Of a stretch of 64,000 bases of DNA, positions 32,194 to 42,705 are shown piece by piece. The notes beneath the pieces are model-generated. The model was not told where the DNA came from, did no database searches, and saw only the letters and a program-made list of their open reading frames with translations. Within the stretch, counting starts at the first letter, position 1. Each line of letters starts with the position of its first letter. A program made the translations under genes and the position numbers. This DNA is from Paractinoplanes durhamensis. GTDB lineage: Bacteria > Actinomycetota > Actinomycetes > Mycobacteriales > Micromonosporaceae. The stretch covers positions 1-64,000 of the forward strand of contig NZ_BOML01000065.1 of NCBI RefSeq assembly GCF_016862175.1. Direction: 5' to 3'.

Positions 32194-32823
32194 ATGACCG
32201 CAATCGCTATGGCGGAGCAGGAGCGGCGTCAGACCGTCACCGTCTTTTTCATCGACATAGTGGGCTTCACCTCGCTCGTCGACGAGCTCGACTGTGCGGT
32301 GGTCCGCGCATTGCAACGGGACTACTTCTCGACCGTGTCCGAGGTGGTCCGCGCGGGGGGCGGCGTAGTGGAGAAATACGTCGGGGACGCAGTGATGGCG
32401 GTGTTCGGAACAGGGACCGGGGGATTCGGTCCGGAAGCGGCCGCTTCGGCGGTACGGGTGGGCCTGTCGGTCCAGGAGGCGTTGAGGGGGCAACTCCTGG
32501 CCGGCAGGTTCGCTGTTCGCACCCGGGTGGGTCTAGCGACCGGCGACGTCATCGTCGACCTCGCGGCCGCCCGGGATTTCGGGCACGGCATGGTCAGCGG
32601 AAGCGTGGTCAGCACGGCCGCGCGTCTTCAGGCGTACGCGCCGCACGACACCGTCGTGGTGTGCGCGGCGACCCAGGCGGTCACCGATGAGTTGATCGCC
32701 TATCAAGAGCTGCCGCCGGTCCGGGTGGCCGGCAAGCCGTACCCGCTGGATCTGTGGCGTGCGTTGCAGCCGCAGCGGGTTCCGGCCGGCGCTGGGCAGC
32801 TCTGCGGGGTGGGCGCCGAATAA
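32194..32823 (+). CDS. Class III adenylate/guanylate cyclase catalytic domain protein
   Basis: 209 residues, consisting of little more than a class III cyclase domain. Metal-binding Asp21 is in FFIDIVGFTSL and Asp65 in EKYVGDAVMAVFG; Lys61 at the substrate-selecting position favours ATP. The dimer-arm and transition-state region GSVVSTAARLQAYA has Asn replaced in part (SGSVVSTAARL), so activity should be tested. It likely makes cAMP in the cytosol. It starts 177 bp from the divergent LAL regulator, suggesting a split sensor pair. Confidence 0.85.
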   Translation: MTAIAMAEQERRQTVTVFFIDIVGFTSLVDELDCAVVRALQRDYFSTVSEVVRAGGGVVEKYVGDAVMAVFGTGTGGFGPEAAASAVRVGLSVQEALRGQLLAGRFAVRTRVGLATGDVIVDLAAARDFGHGMVSGSVVSTAARLQAYAPHDTVVVCAATQAVTDELIAYQELPPVRVAGKPYPLDLWRALQPQRVPAGAGQLCGVGAE

Positions 32824-32836
32824 CCGGCGCACCTCG

Positions 32837-32870
32837 GGGTGGACGCCGACCTGGGCAGTGGCGTCCACCC
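32837..32870 (+). terminator. Hairpin after the cyclase gene
   Basis: An 11-bp perfect stem GGGTGGACGCC (32837-32847) with GGCGTCCACCC (32860-32870), 14 bp past the stop. Confidence 0.7.
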
Positions 32871-32888
32871 GCCCGCACTGTGTCATCC

Positions 32889-32912
32889 CGCACGATCGGG
32901 CACGATCGTGCG
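32889..32912 (+). terminator. Second hairpin, cyclase-parE gap
   Basis: A 10-bp perfect stem CGCACGATCG/CGATCGTGCG with loop GGCA. It may insulate parE from upstream transcription or act as a regulator site, since the arms also read as the repeat GCACGATCG. Confidence 0.6.
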
Positions 32913-33005
32913 GGTGGCGCGGGCGGTGTTGCAGGGAAGTTGTCAGAGGCTCCCGGTAGGCTCGCCGCGTCTTGACCACCTAGGGCCGATCGGGAGAACC
33001 ACCTC

Positions 33006-35057
33006 GTGACCGCGGAAATCCTGTACGGGGCTGACGACCTCACGCACCTCGAAGGGCTGGACGCCGTCCGGAAGCGCCCGGGCATGTACATCGGCTCGAC
33101 CGACAGCCGCGGCGTCAACCACCTGGCCAACGAGATCATCGACAACTGCACCGACGAGGGTGTCGGCGGCCACGCCACCAGCGTCGCAGTGATCATGCAC
33201 GCCGACGGCTCGGTGCAGGTCGACGACGACGGCCGGGGCATCCCGACCGACATCAATGCCAAGTCCGGCCTCAACGGCGTCGAGCTGGTGCTGACCCGGC
33301 TGCACGCCGGCGGCAAGTTCGGCGGCTCCGGCTACAAGACCTCCGGCGGCCTGCACGGCGTCGGCGCCTCCGCGGTCAACGCACTCTCGCTGCGCTTCGA
33401 CGTGACCGTCAAGCGCGACGGCAAGGTGCACGAACTCTCGTTCCACCGCGGCCAGCCGGGCGTCTTCGACGGCCCCGGGCCGACCGCCCGCTTCACGCCC
33501 GAGTCCGGCCTGCGCGTGGTGCGCAAGATGAAGCGCGGCGAGTCGACCGGCACCTCGATCCGCTACTGGTACGACGCGCGGTATTTCGAGACCGGCGCCC
33601 GGCTCGACGCCGACGCCGTCCGGGCCAAACTGCGCAACACGGCCTTCCTGGTCCCCGGCGTGATCTACACGTTGCGGGACGAGAACGCCGAAGAGGTCAC
33701 CACTGAGACCTTCCACTACCCGCACGGCCTCACCGACATGGTGGAGTTCCTCACCCACGCGGGTGACAAGCCGGTCTCCGGCATCCTGATGGTCACCGGC
33801 TCGGGCACCTACAAGGAGAACGCCGCCGACGCGAACGGCGTGATGCAGTCCAACGTCGAGCGCCGCGCCGAGATCGAGGTCGCGTTCCGCTGGGGCACCG
33901 GCTACGACCGCACCGTCGAGTCCTTCACCAACACGATCCGTAACATGCACGGCGGCACACACCGTAAGGGATTCGAGCGGGCACTCGTGCGGGCGCTCAC
34001 CGACGCGATCCGCAACACCCGCGGCCTGCTGCGCCCCAAGGAAGACCCGCCGGTCCTCGACGATCTGCTCGAGGGCATGACCGCGGTCATCCACGTGCGC
34101 GTCCCCGAGCCGCAGTTCACCTCGCAGACCAAGGACGAGCTGTCCACGGCCGGCGTCACCCGGGTGGTCCAGAGCCTGGTCGAGGCGTACATCAAGGAAT
34201 GGGTCGACGGGCGCAGGACGAAGGCCGAGGCCCGCACCGTCCTGCAGAAGGTGGTCGACGCGGCCCGCGTCCGGCTGACCCAGAAGCAGCAGAAGGACGC
34301 GGCCCGCCGCAAGACCGCGCTCGAAGGCGCGTCGATGCCGCCCAAGCTGGTCGACTGCCGGGCCACCGGCATCTCCCGCTCGGAGCTCTACATCGTCGAG
34401 GGCGACAGCGCCCTCGGCACCGCCCGGATGGCCCGCAGCTCGGAATATCAAGCGCTGCTGCCGATCCGCGGCAAGATCCTCAATGTGCAGAAGGCCTCCC
34501 TGCAGCAGGTGCTCGACAACGCCGAATGCTCGGCGATCGTGCAGGTGCTCGGGGCCGGCTCGGGGCGCACGTTCGAGCTGGCGTCGCTGCGTTACGGCCG
34601 GGTCATGATCATGGCGGACGCCGACGTCGACGGCTCACACATCCGGACGCTGCTGATCACCCTGTTCGCGAAATACATGCGGCCGGTGATCGAGGCCGGC
34701 CGGCTGTTCGCCGCGATGCCGCCGCTGCACAAGGTCGTCACCAAGGGGCGCAGCTCCGAGACGATCTACACGTACACCCAGCAGGAGATGGAGTCGACGG
34801 TCGCCCGGTTCGAGCGTTCCGGCCGCTCCGTGCAGAAGCCGGTGCCCCGGTTCAAGGGCCTCGGCGAGATGGACGCCGACGAGTTGTGGGACACCACGAT
34901 GAACCCGGCGACCCGGACCGTCCGGCGCATCACGATGACCGACGCCGAGCGCGCCGAGGAGACCCTCGAGCTGCTGATGGGCGAGCGGGTCGAGCCCCGG
35001 AAGAACTGGCTGATCGAGGCGGCGGGCCGCATCGACCAAGAGACGATCGACGCCTGA
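33006..35057 (+). CDS. parE: DNA topoisomerase IV / gyrase-like subunit B
   Basis: 683 residues. A GHKL ATPase domain holds [20 protein letters not shown] and [16 protein letters not shown]; a transducer domain follows, then a TOPRIM domain with [10 protein letters not shown] and [14 protein letters not shown], and the C-terminal [21 protein letters not shown]. The protein supplies ATP-driven strand passage with the ParC-like partner encoded 13 bp downstream. The pair is the second type II topoisomerase of actinomycetes rather than the gyrBA pair next to dnaA/recF (no oriC genes are nearby), so parE is used. GTG start after a good GGGAG-type site. Confidence 0.9.
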   Translation: MTAEILYGADDLTHLEGLDAVRKRPGMYIGSTDSRGVNHLANEIIDNCTDEGVGGHATSVAVIMHADGSVQVDDDGRGIPTDINAKSGLNGVELVLTRLHAGGKFGGSGYKTSGGLHGVGASAVNALSLRFDVTVKRDGKVHELSFHRGQPGVFDGPGPTARFTPESGLRVVRKMKRGESTGTSIRYWYDARYFETGARLDADAVRAKLRNTAFLVPGVIYTLRDENAEEVTTETFHYPHGLTDMVEFLTHAGDKPVSGILMVTGSGTYKENAADANGVMQSNVERRAEIEVAFRWGTGYDRTVESFTNTIRNMHGGTHRKGFERALVRALTDAIRNTRGLLRPKEDPPVLDDLLEGMTAVIHVRVPEPQFTSQTKDELSTAGVTRVVQSLVEAYIKEWVDGRRTKAEARTVLQKVVDAARVRLTQKQQKDAARRKTALEGASMPPKLVDCRATGISRSELYIVEGDSALGTARMARSSEYQALLPIRGKILNVQKASLQQVLDNAECSAIVQVLGAGSGRTFELASLRYGRVMIMADADVDGSHIRTLLITLFAKYMRPVIEAGRLFAAMPPLHKVVTKGRSSETIYTYTQQEMESTVARFERSGRSVQKPVPRFKGLGEMDADELWDTTMNPATRTVRRITMTDAERAEETLELLMGERVEPRKNWLIEAAGRIDQETIDA

Positions 35058-35070
35058 GAGGCACTTGTTC

Positions 35071-38000
35071 ATGGCACGCCGCAAGAACACCGAGAACCGC
35101 GTCGACCTGTCCGCCTTCGACCAGGCCGGCGCCCGGGTCATCGACAACCCGCTGACCACCGAGGTAGAGGACTCCTATCTGGAGTACGCCTACTCGGTGA
35201 TCCACTCCCGCGCCCTGCCGGACGCCCGCGACGGCCTCAAGCCGGTGCACCGCCGCATCCTGTGGTCGATGTCCGAGCAGGGCCACCGCCCCGACCGGGG
35301 TTATGTGAAGTCTGCCCGAGTTGTCGGAGATGTGATGGGTAAATACCATCCACACGGTGACGTCGCGATCTACGATGCGTTAGTTCGGCTGGCCCAGGAC
35401 TTCTCGCTCAACGCGCCGCTGATCGACGGCCACGGCAATTTCGGGTCGCCAGACGACGGCCCGGCCGCCGCGCGGTACTGCGTGACGGGGGAGACCCGGG
35501 TCCGCCTGGCTGACGGCTCAAGTTCACGAATCGCCGATCTTGCGAAGCTTGCGCCGGACAGCGAGGCCGAGGCGGACTTCGAGGTCCTCGACAAAGACGG
35601 CAAGGCTGTCCGCGTCGACCGGGTGTTCAACTCCGGAATTCACCCGACTGTTCGCATCACGACAAAATCGGGATTCTCGTTGCGCGGCACTGAGAACCAC
35701 CCGGTTCTCTGCCTCGAGGCCCCCATGGGTGTGCCGATTTTCCAATGGCGACAGCTCGACGAGATCAAGCCCGGAGCCGTGGTTTGTGTAGCACGCAACG
35801 CATGGACTCAGGTCGTCCCGACGGCTCATGAGTACATGTTGGGCGTGCTGGCCGGGGCCTGGGCATCGGAAGGCTGGGCGAGCGCGACCCGAGCCGGCTT
35901 CAACAACACGGACGAGCACTTCTTCTCCGAAGTGCTCTATGCGTACGACCACATTGTCGGTGGTCGGCGTTACGTTGCCGAGCGCAAGACGCGTGTCAAT
36001 CGCAAAGCAGTTCGAGAAATGGACATCCAGGATTACGCGGGCGGCATGGACGCGTTCCGGGCCAGTCCACTGGCCGAGTTCATCGGGCATAAGGCAACCG
36101 CGAAGATGATCCCGGAATTCGTCTGGAACGGCGGTCCGGGTGTCAAACGGGCCTTCCTCATGGCTGTTTTCGAGGGTGACGGCGGCGTCCGCGTCGCTCT
36201 TGACGGATTCACCGTCCAGTACTCCACCTACAGCGATGTCCTTGCTCGCGGGATCCAGGAGTTGCTTGCCGAGTTCGGTGTCATCGCGGCCCGCCGGCAA
36301 TACACCCGTGCAAGCGGCTCAGTCGAGTACCGCCTCGTCGTGTCGGGCCTTCGCAATGTGCACGCATTCGTACAGCGCGTCGGCTTTATGCGCACCAAGC
36401 AGAGCCGGGTCGTCGAGCTTCTGCGCCACTCGCCATTGCGTGCTCATCGGCTGAGCAAGGACCATGTGCCGTTCGTCGCGGCCTATGTTCGTGGAGCTCT
36501 CGATTTTGACCGGCGTGGCAGCGGACGCAAGTGGTTGACCGTCCACAACTTCGACCGGGTCGAACGCTGGGAGACCGAGCGCCTACGCATCATCGATCGG
36601 ATCAAGGATCCCGAGATTCTAGCGACAATCCTGCCGGTGATGGACGCGGGTTACCGCTATGAGGAGGTGACCTCGGTTGAGGCATGCGAGCCGGCCGAGG
36701 TCTATTCCGTCCGTGTCCAGTCGGAAGACCACTCCTTCCTTGCAGGTGGATTCGTAAATCACAACACCGAGGCCCGGATGTCCCGGGAGGCGATGCTGCT
36801 CGTCGGTGAGCTTGGCGAAGGCACGGTCGACTTCAAGAACACCTATGACGGTGACGCCCTCGAACCCAAGGTGCTGCCGGCCGCGTTCCCCAACCTGCTG
36901 GTCAACGGCACGTCCGGCATCGCGGTCGGGATGGCGACCAACATGATTCCGCACAACCTCGGTGAGGTGGTGGCGGCCGCCCGGCATCTGATCACCGAGC
37001 CGGAGGCGTCGCTCGACGACCTGATGCGGTTCGTGCCCGGGCCCGACCTGCCCACCGGCGGTCAGCTGCTCGGCCTCGACGAGGTCCGGCGCGCCTACGA
37101 GACCGGGCGCGGCGTGGTCCGGATGCGGGCCCGGGCGCAGACCGGGCTGCTCGAGGGCGGGCGCGGGCGGCAGGCCATCACGGTCACCGAGCTGCCCTAC
37201 GGCATCGGCACCGAGAAGATCATCGAGGCGATCACCGACGAGGTGAAGGGCAAGCTGATCACCTCGGGGCCGCGCCGCGGTCAGCGGCAGGCGGCCCGGC
37301 TGGCCGGCATCGCCGACGTCAAGGACCTCACCGACCGCGAGCACGGCACCCGGCTGGTCGTCGAGTGCAAGGTCGGCGTCAACCCGCAGGCGCTGCTGGC
37401 CGACCTCTACCGGCTGACCCCGCTGGAGAGCTCGTTCGGCATCAACAACCTGGTGCTGCTCGACGGCCAGCCGCAGACGCTCGGCCTCAAGCGGCTGCTC
37501 GAGGTCTTCGTCAACCACCGCTACGACGTGGTGACCCGGCGCACCGAGTTCCGCCGCACCAAGCGGCAGGATCGCCTGCACCTGGTCGACGGCCTGCTCA
37601 TCGCCCTGATCGACATCGACCGGGTGGTCGCCATCATCCGCGGCAGCGACGACGCGGCCGCCGCCAAGGCGTCGCTGATGAGCGAGTTCTCGCTGTCCGA
37701 CATCCAGGCGACCTACATCCTGGACACTCCGCTGCGCCGGCTCACCCGCTTCGACCGGATCGAGCTGGAGACCGAGCAGGAGCGGCTGCGTAACGAGATC
37801 GCCGAGCTGTCCCGCATTCTCGACAACGTCGACGTGCTCAAGCAGCTCGTCTCGGACGAGCTGGCCGCGGTGGCGAGCGAGTTCGGCGCGCCCCGGCGCA
37901 CCACGCTGATCGACGGTGACCTCAAGGAGGTCCTCGCGGCGTCGGTTCCGGCCGGTCCGCTCGAGGTGGCCGACGACCCGTGCCAGGTGATCCTGTCGGC

Positions 38001-38877
38001 GACCGGGCTGATCGCCCGCACCGCCGCGGAGAGCGAGGAGGCCACCGAGGGCCGCCGCCGGTCCGGCCGGGTCAAGCACGACGCGGTCCGCGCGGTGATC
38101 CATTCGACCGCCCGCGGCCGGATCCTGCTGGTCACCAACCGCGGCCGGGCGTTCAAGACCGATGTGCTGCCGCTGCCGGTGCTGCCCGACCAGGCCGGCA
38201 CGGTCTCGGTGCGCGGCGGCATGTCGGCGGCCGAGCTGGTCCCGCTGGAGAAGGGGGAGAAGGTCGTCGGCCTTGCCCCGCTCGCCGACGGCTCGCCCGG
38301 CCTGGCGCTGGGCACGAAGCACGGGGTGGTCAAGGTGTGTGCGCCCGAGTGGCCGGTCCGCTCGGACGAGTTCGAGGTGATCACGCTCAAGGAGGGTGAC
38401 GAGGTCCTGCAGGCCACCTGGCTGACCGACGGCAACGAGACGCTGGCGTTCGTCAGCTCGGACGCGTCGATGCTGCGCTTCCCGGCGAAGCTGGTGCGGC
38501 CGCAGGGTCTCAAGGGCGGCGGCATGGCCGGCATCAACCTGACCGCCGAGTCCGAGGTCGTCTCGTTCAACGTCGTGGTGACCGCGGATGCCGAGCACGG
38601 TGAGCCGATGGTGGTGACCTCCACCGGCACCCAGGTGAAGGTGACGCCGTTCAAGTCGTACCCGGCGAAGGGCCGCGCCACCGGCGGGGTCCGCGTGCAG
38701 CGCTTCCTCAAGGGCGAGACGCGGCTCGCGGTCGCCTGGGTCGGGCCGCGCCCGGTCGGCGCCAGCAGCACCGGCGACCCGGTCGAGCTGCCGGAGCCGG
38801 ACACCCGGCGCGACGGTTCGGGCACGGCCGTGATCATGGGCCCGCAGATCATCGGGCACCTGATCGAGCGGGGCTGA
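35071..38877 (+). CDS. parC: DNA topoisomerase IV / gyrase-like subunit A, intein-containing precursor
   Basis: 1268-residue precursor, ~839 after splicing. The breakage-reunion domain begins with [30 protein letters not shown] and reaches the catalytic Tyr136 in GPAAARY. An intein (residues 137-565) interrupts the chain right there, and the exteins rejoin as RY|TEARMS. The tower, coiled-coil gate ([15 protein letters not shown]) and a degenerate C-terminal beta-pinwheel follow. ATG 35071 is preferred over TTG 35065 because GAGAGG lies 9 bases upstream. Until splicing occurs the active site cannot form, so the enzyme depends on the intein. Confidence 0.93.
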   Translation: MARRKNTENRVDLSAFDQAGARVIDNPLTTEVEDSYLEYAYSVIHSRALPDARDGLKPVHRRILWSMSEQGHRPDRGYVKSARVVGDVMGKYHPHGDVAIYDALVRLAQDFSLNAPLIDGHGNFGSPDDGPAAARYCVTGETRVRLADGSSSRIADLAKLAPDSEAEADFEVLDKDGKAVRVDRVFNSGIHPTVRITTKSGFSLRGTENHPVLCLEAPMGVPIFQWRQLDEIKPGAVVCVARNAWTQVVPTAHEYMLGVLAGAWASEGWASATRAGFNNTDEHFFSEVLYAYDHIVGGRRYVAERKTRVNRKAVREMDIQDYAGGMDAFRASPLAEFIGHKATAKMIPEFVWNGGPGVKRAFLMAVFEGDGGVRVALDGFTVQYSTYSDVLARGIQELLAEFGVIAARRQYTRASGSVEYRLVVSGLRNVHAFVQRVGFMRTKQSRVVELLRHSPLRAHRLSKDHVPFVAAYVRGALDFDRRGSGRKWLTVHNFDRVERWETERLRIIDRIKDPEILATILPVMDAGYRYEEVTSVEACEPAEVYSVRVQSEDHSFLAGGFVNHNTEARMSREAMLLVGELGEGTVDFKNTYDGDALEPKVLPAAFPNLLVNGTSGIAVGMATNMIPHNLGEVVAAARHLITEPEASLDDLMRFVPGPDLPTGGQLLGLDEVRRAYETGRGVVRMRARAQTGLLEGGRGRQAITVTELPYGIGTEKIIEAITDEVKGKLITSGPRRGQRQAARLAGIADVKDLTDREHGTRLVVECKVGVNPQALLADLYRLTPLESSFGINNLVLLDGQPQTLGLKRLLEVFVNHRYDVVTRRTEFRRTKRQDRLHLVDGLLIALIDIDRVVAIIRGSDDAAAAKASLMSEFSLSDIQATYILDTPLRRLTRFDRIELETEQERLRNEIAELSRILDNVDVLKQLVSDELAAVASEFGAPRRTTLIDGDLKEVLAASVPAGPLEVADDPCQVILSATGLIARTAAESEEATEGRRRSGRVKHDAVRAVIHSTARGRILLVTNRGRAFKTDVLPLPVLPDQAGTVSVRGGMSAAELVPLEKGEKVVGLAPLADGSPGLALGTKHGVVKVCAPEWPVRSDEFEVITLKEGDEVLQATWLTDGNETLAFVSSDASMLRFPAKLVRPQGLKGGGMAGINLTAESEVVSFNVVVTADAEHGEPMVVTSTGTQVKVTPFKSYPAKGRATGGVRVQRFLKGETRLAVAWVGPRPVGASSTGDPVELPEPDTRRDGSGTAVIMGPQIIGHLIERG
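35479..36765 (+). other. Intein with LAGLIDADG homing endonuclease inside parC
   Basis: 429 codons. The splicing motifs are complete: Cys1 in [14 protein letters not shown], block B TENHPVLC, block [18 protein letters not shown], and the terminal His-Asn before Thr+1. Two LAGLIDADG-like helices are present, [13 protein letters not shown] and [12 protein letters not shown], each with an acidic residue (Glu, Asp), so the endonuclease may be active. The insertion point equals the well-known GyrA intein site of mycobacteria (after the active-site Tyr). Codon usage is less GC-biased than in the exteins (more TTG, GTT, AAA-type codons), consistent with horizontal arrival. Confidence 0.95.
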
Positions 38878-38902
38878 TCGGGCCGGTCAGGCCGAGCCCG
38901 AG

Positions 38903-38936
38903 GGCCCGGCCCGCGCCGGTCACGGCGGGCCGGGTC
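38903..38936. terminator. Convergent terminator between parC and a response regulator
   Basis: Stem of about 11 bp, GCCCGGCCCGC (38904-38914) with GCGGGCCGGGT (38925-38935), loop of ~10, lying between the parC stop and the stop of the convergent gene. Confidence 0.7.
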
Positions 38937-38938
38937 GG

Positions 38939-39316
38939 TCAGGTTTTGGCGAGTTCGCCGCGCAGCACGTTTGCCATCAGGTCGGAGTCGACCGGCTTCT
39001 GCAGGTAGGGCGCGTTGGCGGGGACCAGCCCGGTGGAGAGCGCGATGTGCCGCGGGATCCCGGTCGCGTAGACGATCTTCACGCCGGGAAACTCGGCGGC
39101 GATCGTCTGGGTGTAGCGGCTGGTGTCGCCGGGCAGGGAGAGGTCGGCCACCAGGAGGTCGACATGTCCCTGCTCGCGGCGGACCACGTCGACCGCCTCG
39201 GTGCCGCTGCTGACGCCGCGCACCGCGAATCCCCGCGTGCTCAGCGCGTGCGCGGTCAACTCCAGGATGTCGACGTCGTCGTCCACCACCAGAACTGTAG
39301 GTTGGCGCATATTCAC
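38939..39316 (-). CDS. Stand-alone response regulator receiver protein
   Basis: 125 residues: a CheY-like receiver with VLVVDDDVDILEL, phosphoacceptor Asp58 in LLVADLSLPGD and the conserved Lys in YLQKPVDSD. There is no output domain. The GTG at 39316 is chosen because AGGAGG sits exactly 6 bases upstream; an in-frame ATG at 39310 is too far from it. Such proteins act by protein contact or as phosphate sinks; no kinase is adjacent. Confidence 0.9.
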   Translation of the reverse strand: MNMRQPTVLVVDDDVDILELTAHALSTRGFAVRGVSSGTEAVDVVRREQGHVDLLVADLSLPGDTSRYTQTIAAEFPGVKIVYATGIPRHIALSTGLVPANAPYLQKPVDSDLMANVLRGELAKT

Positions 39317-39433
39317 CCGGAACCTCCTGGTTCGGAGGCTACGGGACGCGCTGCCTGGCCAAAGCCGGTCTCGAAAAGTCAGACGAATGGGCGTACCCCC
39401 TTCGCCGCAAGAGGGAGAGGGACACGCGGGCCA

Positions 39434-39578
39434 ATGACACCGGCGTGGGAGGTACTGCCAGCATTGCGGCACCCCGCTGGCCGCCGCGCCGGAGGCGAAC
39501 CGCTTCTGCGGCCAGTGCGGCACCCAGGTCAACCCGGGCGCGATGTTCTGCACCGGCTGCGGCACCGCGTCGGCCTGA
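39434..39578 (+). pseudogene. Frameshifted small double zinc-ribbon protein
   Basis: The frame ending in TGA at 39576-39578 reads YCQHCGTPL, then RFCGQCGTQVNPGAMFCTGCGTASA: three CxxC knuckles, as in small zinc-ribbon proteins. That frame has no start codon and is closed upstream by TGA at 39435. The ATG at 39434 is one frame away; removing one base near 39450 would join it as a 47-residue protein (MTPAWEYCQHCG...). Either a recent frameshift, a sequence error, or a remnant of a larger gene. Confidence 0.5.
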
Positions 39579-39589
39579 AGGACCGGACG

Positions 39590-40240
39590 TCAGGCCAGCC
39601 CGGACTGGTAGGCGAAGACCACGAGCTGGGCGCGGTCCCGCGCGCCCAGCTTGATCATCGAACGGCTGACGTGGGTACGCGCGGTGGCCGGGCTGACCAC
39701 CAGCTGGGCGGCGATCTCGTGGTTGCTGAGGCCGCGGGCGACCAGGGCGACGATCTCGCGTTCCCGGTCGGTGAGCCGGCCGAGGTGCGGATGCGGGGTG
39801 GCCGGCCGCGGCGCCAGGCCGGTGAACTCGCGGATCAGGGTCTTGGTGACCGAGGGCGCCAGCAGCGCACCGCCGTCGGCGACGGTCCGGACGGCGTCGA
39901 GCAGCAGCGCCGGCTTGGTGTTCTTGAGCAGGAAGCCGCTGGCCCCCATCCGGAGTGCGTCGAAGACGTACTCGTCGCGTTCGAAGGTGGTCAGCACGAT
40001 CACCCGGGTGGAGGCCAGCTCGGGGTCGGCGACGATCCGGCGGGTCGCTTCGAGGCCGTCGATGCCGGGCATCCGGATGTCCATCAGCACGACGTCGGGC
40101 CGGGCCCGGCGGGCCTGCGCCACCGCGGCGAGCCCGTCGGCGGCCTGAGCGACCACGGTGAAGCCGGCCTCGTTGTCGAAGAGGGCGGACAGCCCGAGCC
40201 GGACGAGATCCTGGTCGTCGGCGAGCATCACGCTGATCAT
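39590..40240 (-). CDS. NarL/FixJ-family response regulator
   Basis: 216 residues. The receiver has Asp8-Asp9, phosphoacceptor Asp54 in VVLMDIRMPGIDGLE and Lys in FLLKNT. A LuxR-type HTH ends the protein (LTDREREIVALVARGLSNHEIAAQL, ATARTHVSRSMIKLGARDRAQLVVFA). The ATG at 40240 overlaps the kinase stop as ATGA. The longer open frame to 40996 is the complement of the kinase gene and is not real. Confidence 0.94.
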   Translation of the reverse strand: MISVMLADDQDLVRLGLSALFDNEAGFTVVAQAADGLAAVAQARRARPDVVLMDIRMPGIDGLEATRRIVADPELASTRVIVLTTFERDEYVFDALRMGASGFLLKNTKPALLLDAVRTVADGGALLAPSVTKTLIREFTGLAPRPATPHPHLGRLTDREREIVALVARGLSNHEIAAQLVVSPATARTHVSRSMIKLGARDRAQLVVFAYQSGLA

Positions 40241-41304
40241 GGCGACTCCCGGGGGATGACAGCGGCGACCGCGAAGGTACCGGGGCCGGGGCCGGCCGCC
40301 AGGGTGCCGCCGACGAGCTCCACCCGGCGGCGCATGCCGGTGATGCCGAAGCCGTCGGCGTGCCCGGCGTCCCGGGCCTGATTGGTGACCCGCAGGTCGA
40401 CGCTGCGCGGGCCGTGGTGGATCGCCACCCGGGCGTGCGGGTGCGCCGCGTGCTTGACGACGTTGGTGAGCGCCTCCTGCAGGACCCGGTAGGCGGCCAG
40501 GTCGGCGGGGGCGGGCAGCGGCGCCGGACTGCCGTCGACGGTGAGGTCCACGGTCACGCCGGCCGTCCGGATCCGGTCGCACAGGTCGCCGACCCGGGCC
40601 AGCCCCGGACCGGGCCCCTGGGTGACCTCGGCCAGCGTGGCGCGCAACTCGTCGAGTGCCTCGGCGCTGGCCGCGCTGATCGCCGCCAGTGCCGGGAACG
40701 CCATGTCCGGCCGGGTGTCCCGCAGGTGCAGCGCGATGTCGGCCTGCATCTGGATCGCCGCGAGGCCGTGCCCGACGACGTCGTGCACCTCCTGGGCGAG
40801 GCGCAGCCGCTCGGCGTCGGCGATCCGCCGTTCGGTCTCGGCGCGTTCCCGCCGCTGCGCCTCGACCACCTGCCGGCGGGCCACGCCGAGGGTGAACGGC
40901 ACGACGACCCAGGCCGCCCCGGGGATCAGGCCGGTGCCGTCGGTGGTGTGCAGGAGCAGCAGGGCCAGCGCGGGCAGGGACCAGGCGGCCGCCCATTCCG
41001 GGCGGTGGTGGCGGGCCACCGCGTACACACAGACGGCGACGGACAGCAGGATCGGCCCGTACGGGTAGCCGGCGAGCAGGTAGGCCGAGGTGAGGGCGGC
41101 CGCGGCGAGCAGGGCGGGCACCGGCAGCCGGTGGCGGAGGGCGGTGGCCGTGCCGGCCGCGAGCACCAGCAGGGCGGCGACGACGTCGACCGGCCGGTCC
41201 ACGATGGAGCGCCGGTCGATCAGCGGCAGCGTCGCCAGGCCCACCACGATCAGCGCGGTGGGCACGGCCGCGGCACGGAGGCGCATGCTCCCACCGTGCG
41301 CCAT
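40237..41304 (-). CDS. Sensor histidine kinase, NarX/DesK-type
   Basis: About 355 residues with four or five N-terminal membrane helices (VPTALIVVGLATLPL onward), a coiled-coil linker (RRQVVEAQRRERAETERRI), HisKA_3 with the phosphoacceptor His in LAQEVHDVVGHGLAAIQMQ, and an HATPase domain whose N box reads LQEALTNVVKHAAHPHARV and G box GFGITGMRRRVELVGG. It pairs with the NarL-type regulator through an ATGA overlap. The start could be ATG 41304 or ATG 41286; neither site is well spaced from a ribosome-binding site. Confidence 0.9.
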   Translation of the reverse strand: MAHGGSMRLRAAAVPTALIVVGLATLPLIDRRSIVDRPVDVVAALLVLAAGTATALRHRLPVPALLAAAALTSAYLLAGYPYGPILLSVAVCVYAVARHHRPEWAAAWSLPALALLLLHTTDGTGLIPGAAWVVVPFTLGVARRQVVEAQRRERAETERRIADAERLRLAQEVHDVVGHGLAAIQMQADIALHLRDTRPDMAFPALAAISAASAEALDELRATLAEVTQGPGPGLARVGDLCDRIRTAGVTVDLTVDGSPAPLPAPADLAAYRVLQEALTNVVKHAAHPHARVAIHHGPRSVDLRVTNQARDAGHADGFGITGMRRRVELVGGTLAAGPGPGTFAVAAVIPRESP

Positions 41305-41394
41305 CGGGCGGCGTTTCGCATACGTCACCGGGCGTAGATCGGGAGCCGCTCCCCGGCCGACGATCCCGGCCGGGCGGGCCGCCAGGCTGGGGTG

Positions 41395-41883
41395 ATGCGA
41401 CCGAGGACCCGCAAACTCTGGCTGGTACTGCACATCGCGTCGGCCGGCGCCTGGCTCGGCATCGACGTCCTGGTGGCGGTGCTGGTCGCCGCCGGGCTGC
41501 TCGGCGGGAGCGCGGAGCGGCGCGGGCTGGCCCTGCGGGCGCTCGGCACGTTCGTGTGGTGGCCGATGCTCACGTCCGCGCTGATCTGCCTGATCACCGG
41601 CCTGGTGCTGGGCTGGGGCACGAAGTGGGGCCTGATCCGCTACTGGTGGGTGGCGGTGAAGCTGGTGCTCAACCTGACGCTGTGCACCCTGATCCTGCTG
41701 GCGCTGCGGCCCACGATGGCGGAGGCGATCGCCTACGGCGCCGGAACGCAGGCGGTGATCGACCGCACCGCCCTGTTCATGCCGCCGATCGTGTCGCTGA
41801 CCGCGCTGAGCCTGGCCACCGTGCTGTCGGTCTACAAGCCGTGGGGCCGCACTGCGAAAGCGCTTTACCCGGCGCGCAGGTGA
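41395..41883 (+). CDS. DUF2269-like integral membrane protein
   Basis: 162 residues with four hydrophobic segments ([56 protein letters not shown] and [18 protein letters not shown]). The [10 protein letters not shown] segment fits small DUF2269/CopD-like membrane proteins whose helix-1 His may bind haem or metal. Divergent from the kinase gene with ~90 bp between. Its end overlaps the convergent pentapeptide gene by 19 bp. Function unknown. Confidence 0.75.
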   Translation: MRPRTRKLWLVLHIASAGAWLGIDVLVAVLVAAGLLGGSAERRGLALRALGTFVWWPMLTSALICLITGLVLGWGTKWGLIRYWWVAVKLVLNLTLCTLILLALRPTMAEAIAYGAGTQAVIDRTALFMPPIVSLTALSLATVLSVYKPWGRTAKALYPARR

Positions 41884-42698
41884 CCCTGGCAGGTGCCACC
41901 GTTCGCCTCGCTCACCGTGCCGTCCGGGCAGGTCGTCCGGGACCAGATCACCTTGATCAGGGAGGCGCCGGACAGATCGGCACCGGTCAGGTCCGCGCCG
42001 GTGAGGTCGGCACCGTCCAGTTTGGCGTTGCGCAGGTCGGCATCGCGCAGGAAGGCGCCGGTGAGGCGGGCGTTGCGCAGGTCGGCGGTGACCGTCCTGG
42101 GCGGGGGATTGGCCGCCCAGGCGAACGCGAGGATGCCGGCCCCGGCCAGCACGGCGGCCACCAGCAACCGCCCGAGGCAGCGTTCGAAGGCTGCGGCCAG
42201 CGTCTCGTGGGTCGCGATCTCCTCGACCGCCTCGATGCGCTGATCCATCGCCGTGATCCGGTCGCGGGTCTGCGGGTCGGTGTCCGGCTTGCCGAGCTGC
42301 GCCACCAGGGCGTCCCGGCGGTCGATGAGGTCTTTCGGGCTGCTCAGCCCTTGCAGGTATTTCGGACGGCGGCGGAGGAAGCCGACCGCGCGGCGGAGCC
42401 GAGGCCCCGGTTTCGCCCACTCCTCCTCGAGCTCGCCGATCAGCACCTGGGCCGGCAGGAGCACCCGGACGGTGGCGGCGATCGCGGCGACGACGGCGCC
42501 GAGGGCGAGCAGCGCGCCGGCGGCCGCGACCCACAGCCGGGCGCCGGTCGCGTCGAGCCGCCCGATGCCGGCCAGCTGACTACCGGCGATGAGGGCCGCG
42601 CCGACCGCGGCCTGGCTGGCGATGAGCCACTTCGCGGTGTCGCGGATGCGCTGGTTGGCGGCCGTGATCGGGCTCTGCTCGGGTGCCGGTGCGGTCAT
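41865..42698 (-). CDS. Pentapeptide-repeat membrane protein
   Basis: 277 residues. Two N-terminal membrane helices (~25-85) and a third near 195-215 surround a charged cytosolic part. The C terminus has seven or so A(D/N)LxX pentapeptide repeats ([43 protein letters not shown]), which make a right-handed quadrilateral helix. A Cys pair (TTCPDG...GTCQG) closes the protein. It lies 7 bp after the PRC-barrel gene, so the two are likely cotranscribed. Role unknown; it could anchor a complex at the membrane. Confidence 0.82.
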   Translation of the reverse strand: MTAPAPEQSPITAANQRIRDTAKWLIASQAAVGAALIAGSQLAGIGRLDATGARLWVAAAGALLALGAVVAAIAATVRVLLPAQVLIGELEEEWAKPGPRLRRAVGFLRRRPKYLQGLSSPKDLIDRRDALVAQLGKPDTDPQTRDRITAMDQRIEAVEEIATHETLAAAFERCLGRLLVAAVLAGAGILAFAWAANPPPRTVTADLRNARLTGAFLRDADLRNAKLDGADLTGADLTGADLSGASLIKVIWSRTTCPDGTVSEANGGTCQGHLRAG

Positions 42699-42705
42699 CG
42701 CGGCC

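Noticed and set aside
32889-32912. DnaA box cluster/origin near parE
   Set aside because: No TTGTCCACA-type boxes and no dnaA, recF or gyrB/A order; the pair is parE/parC.
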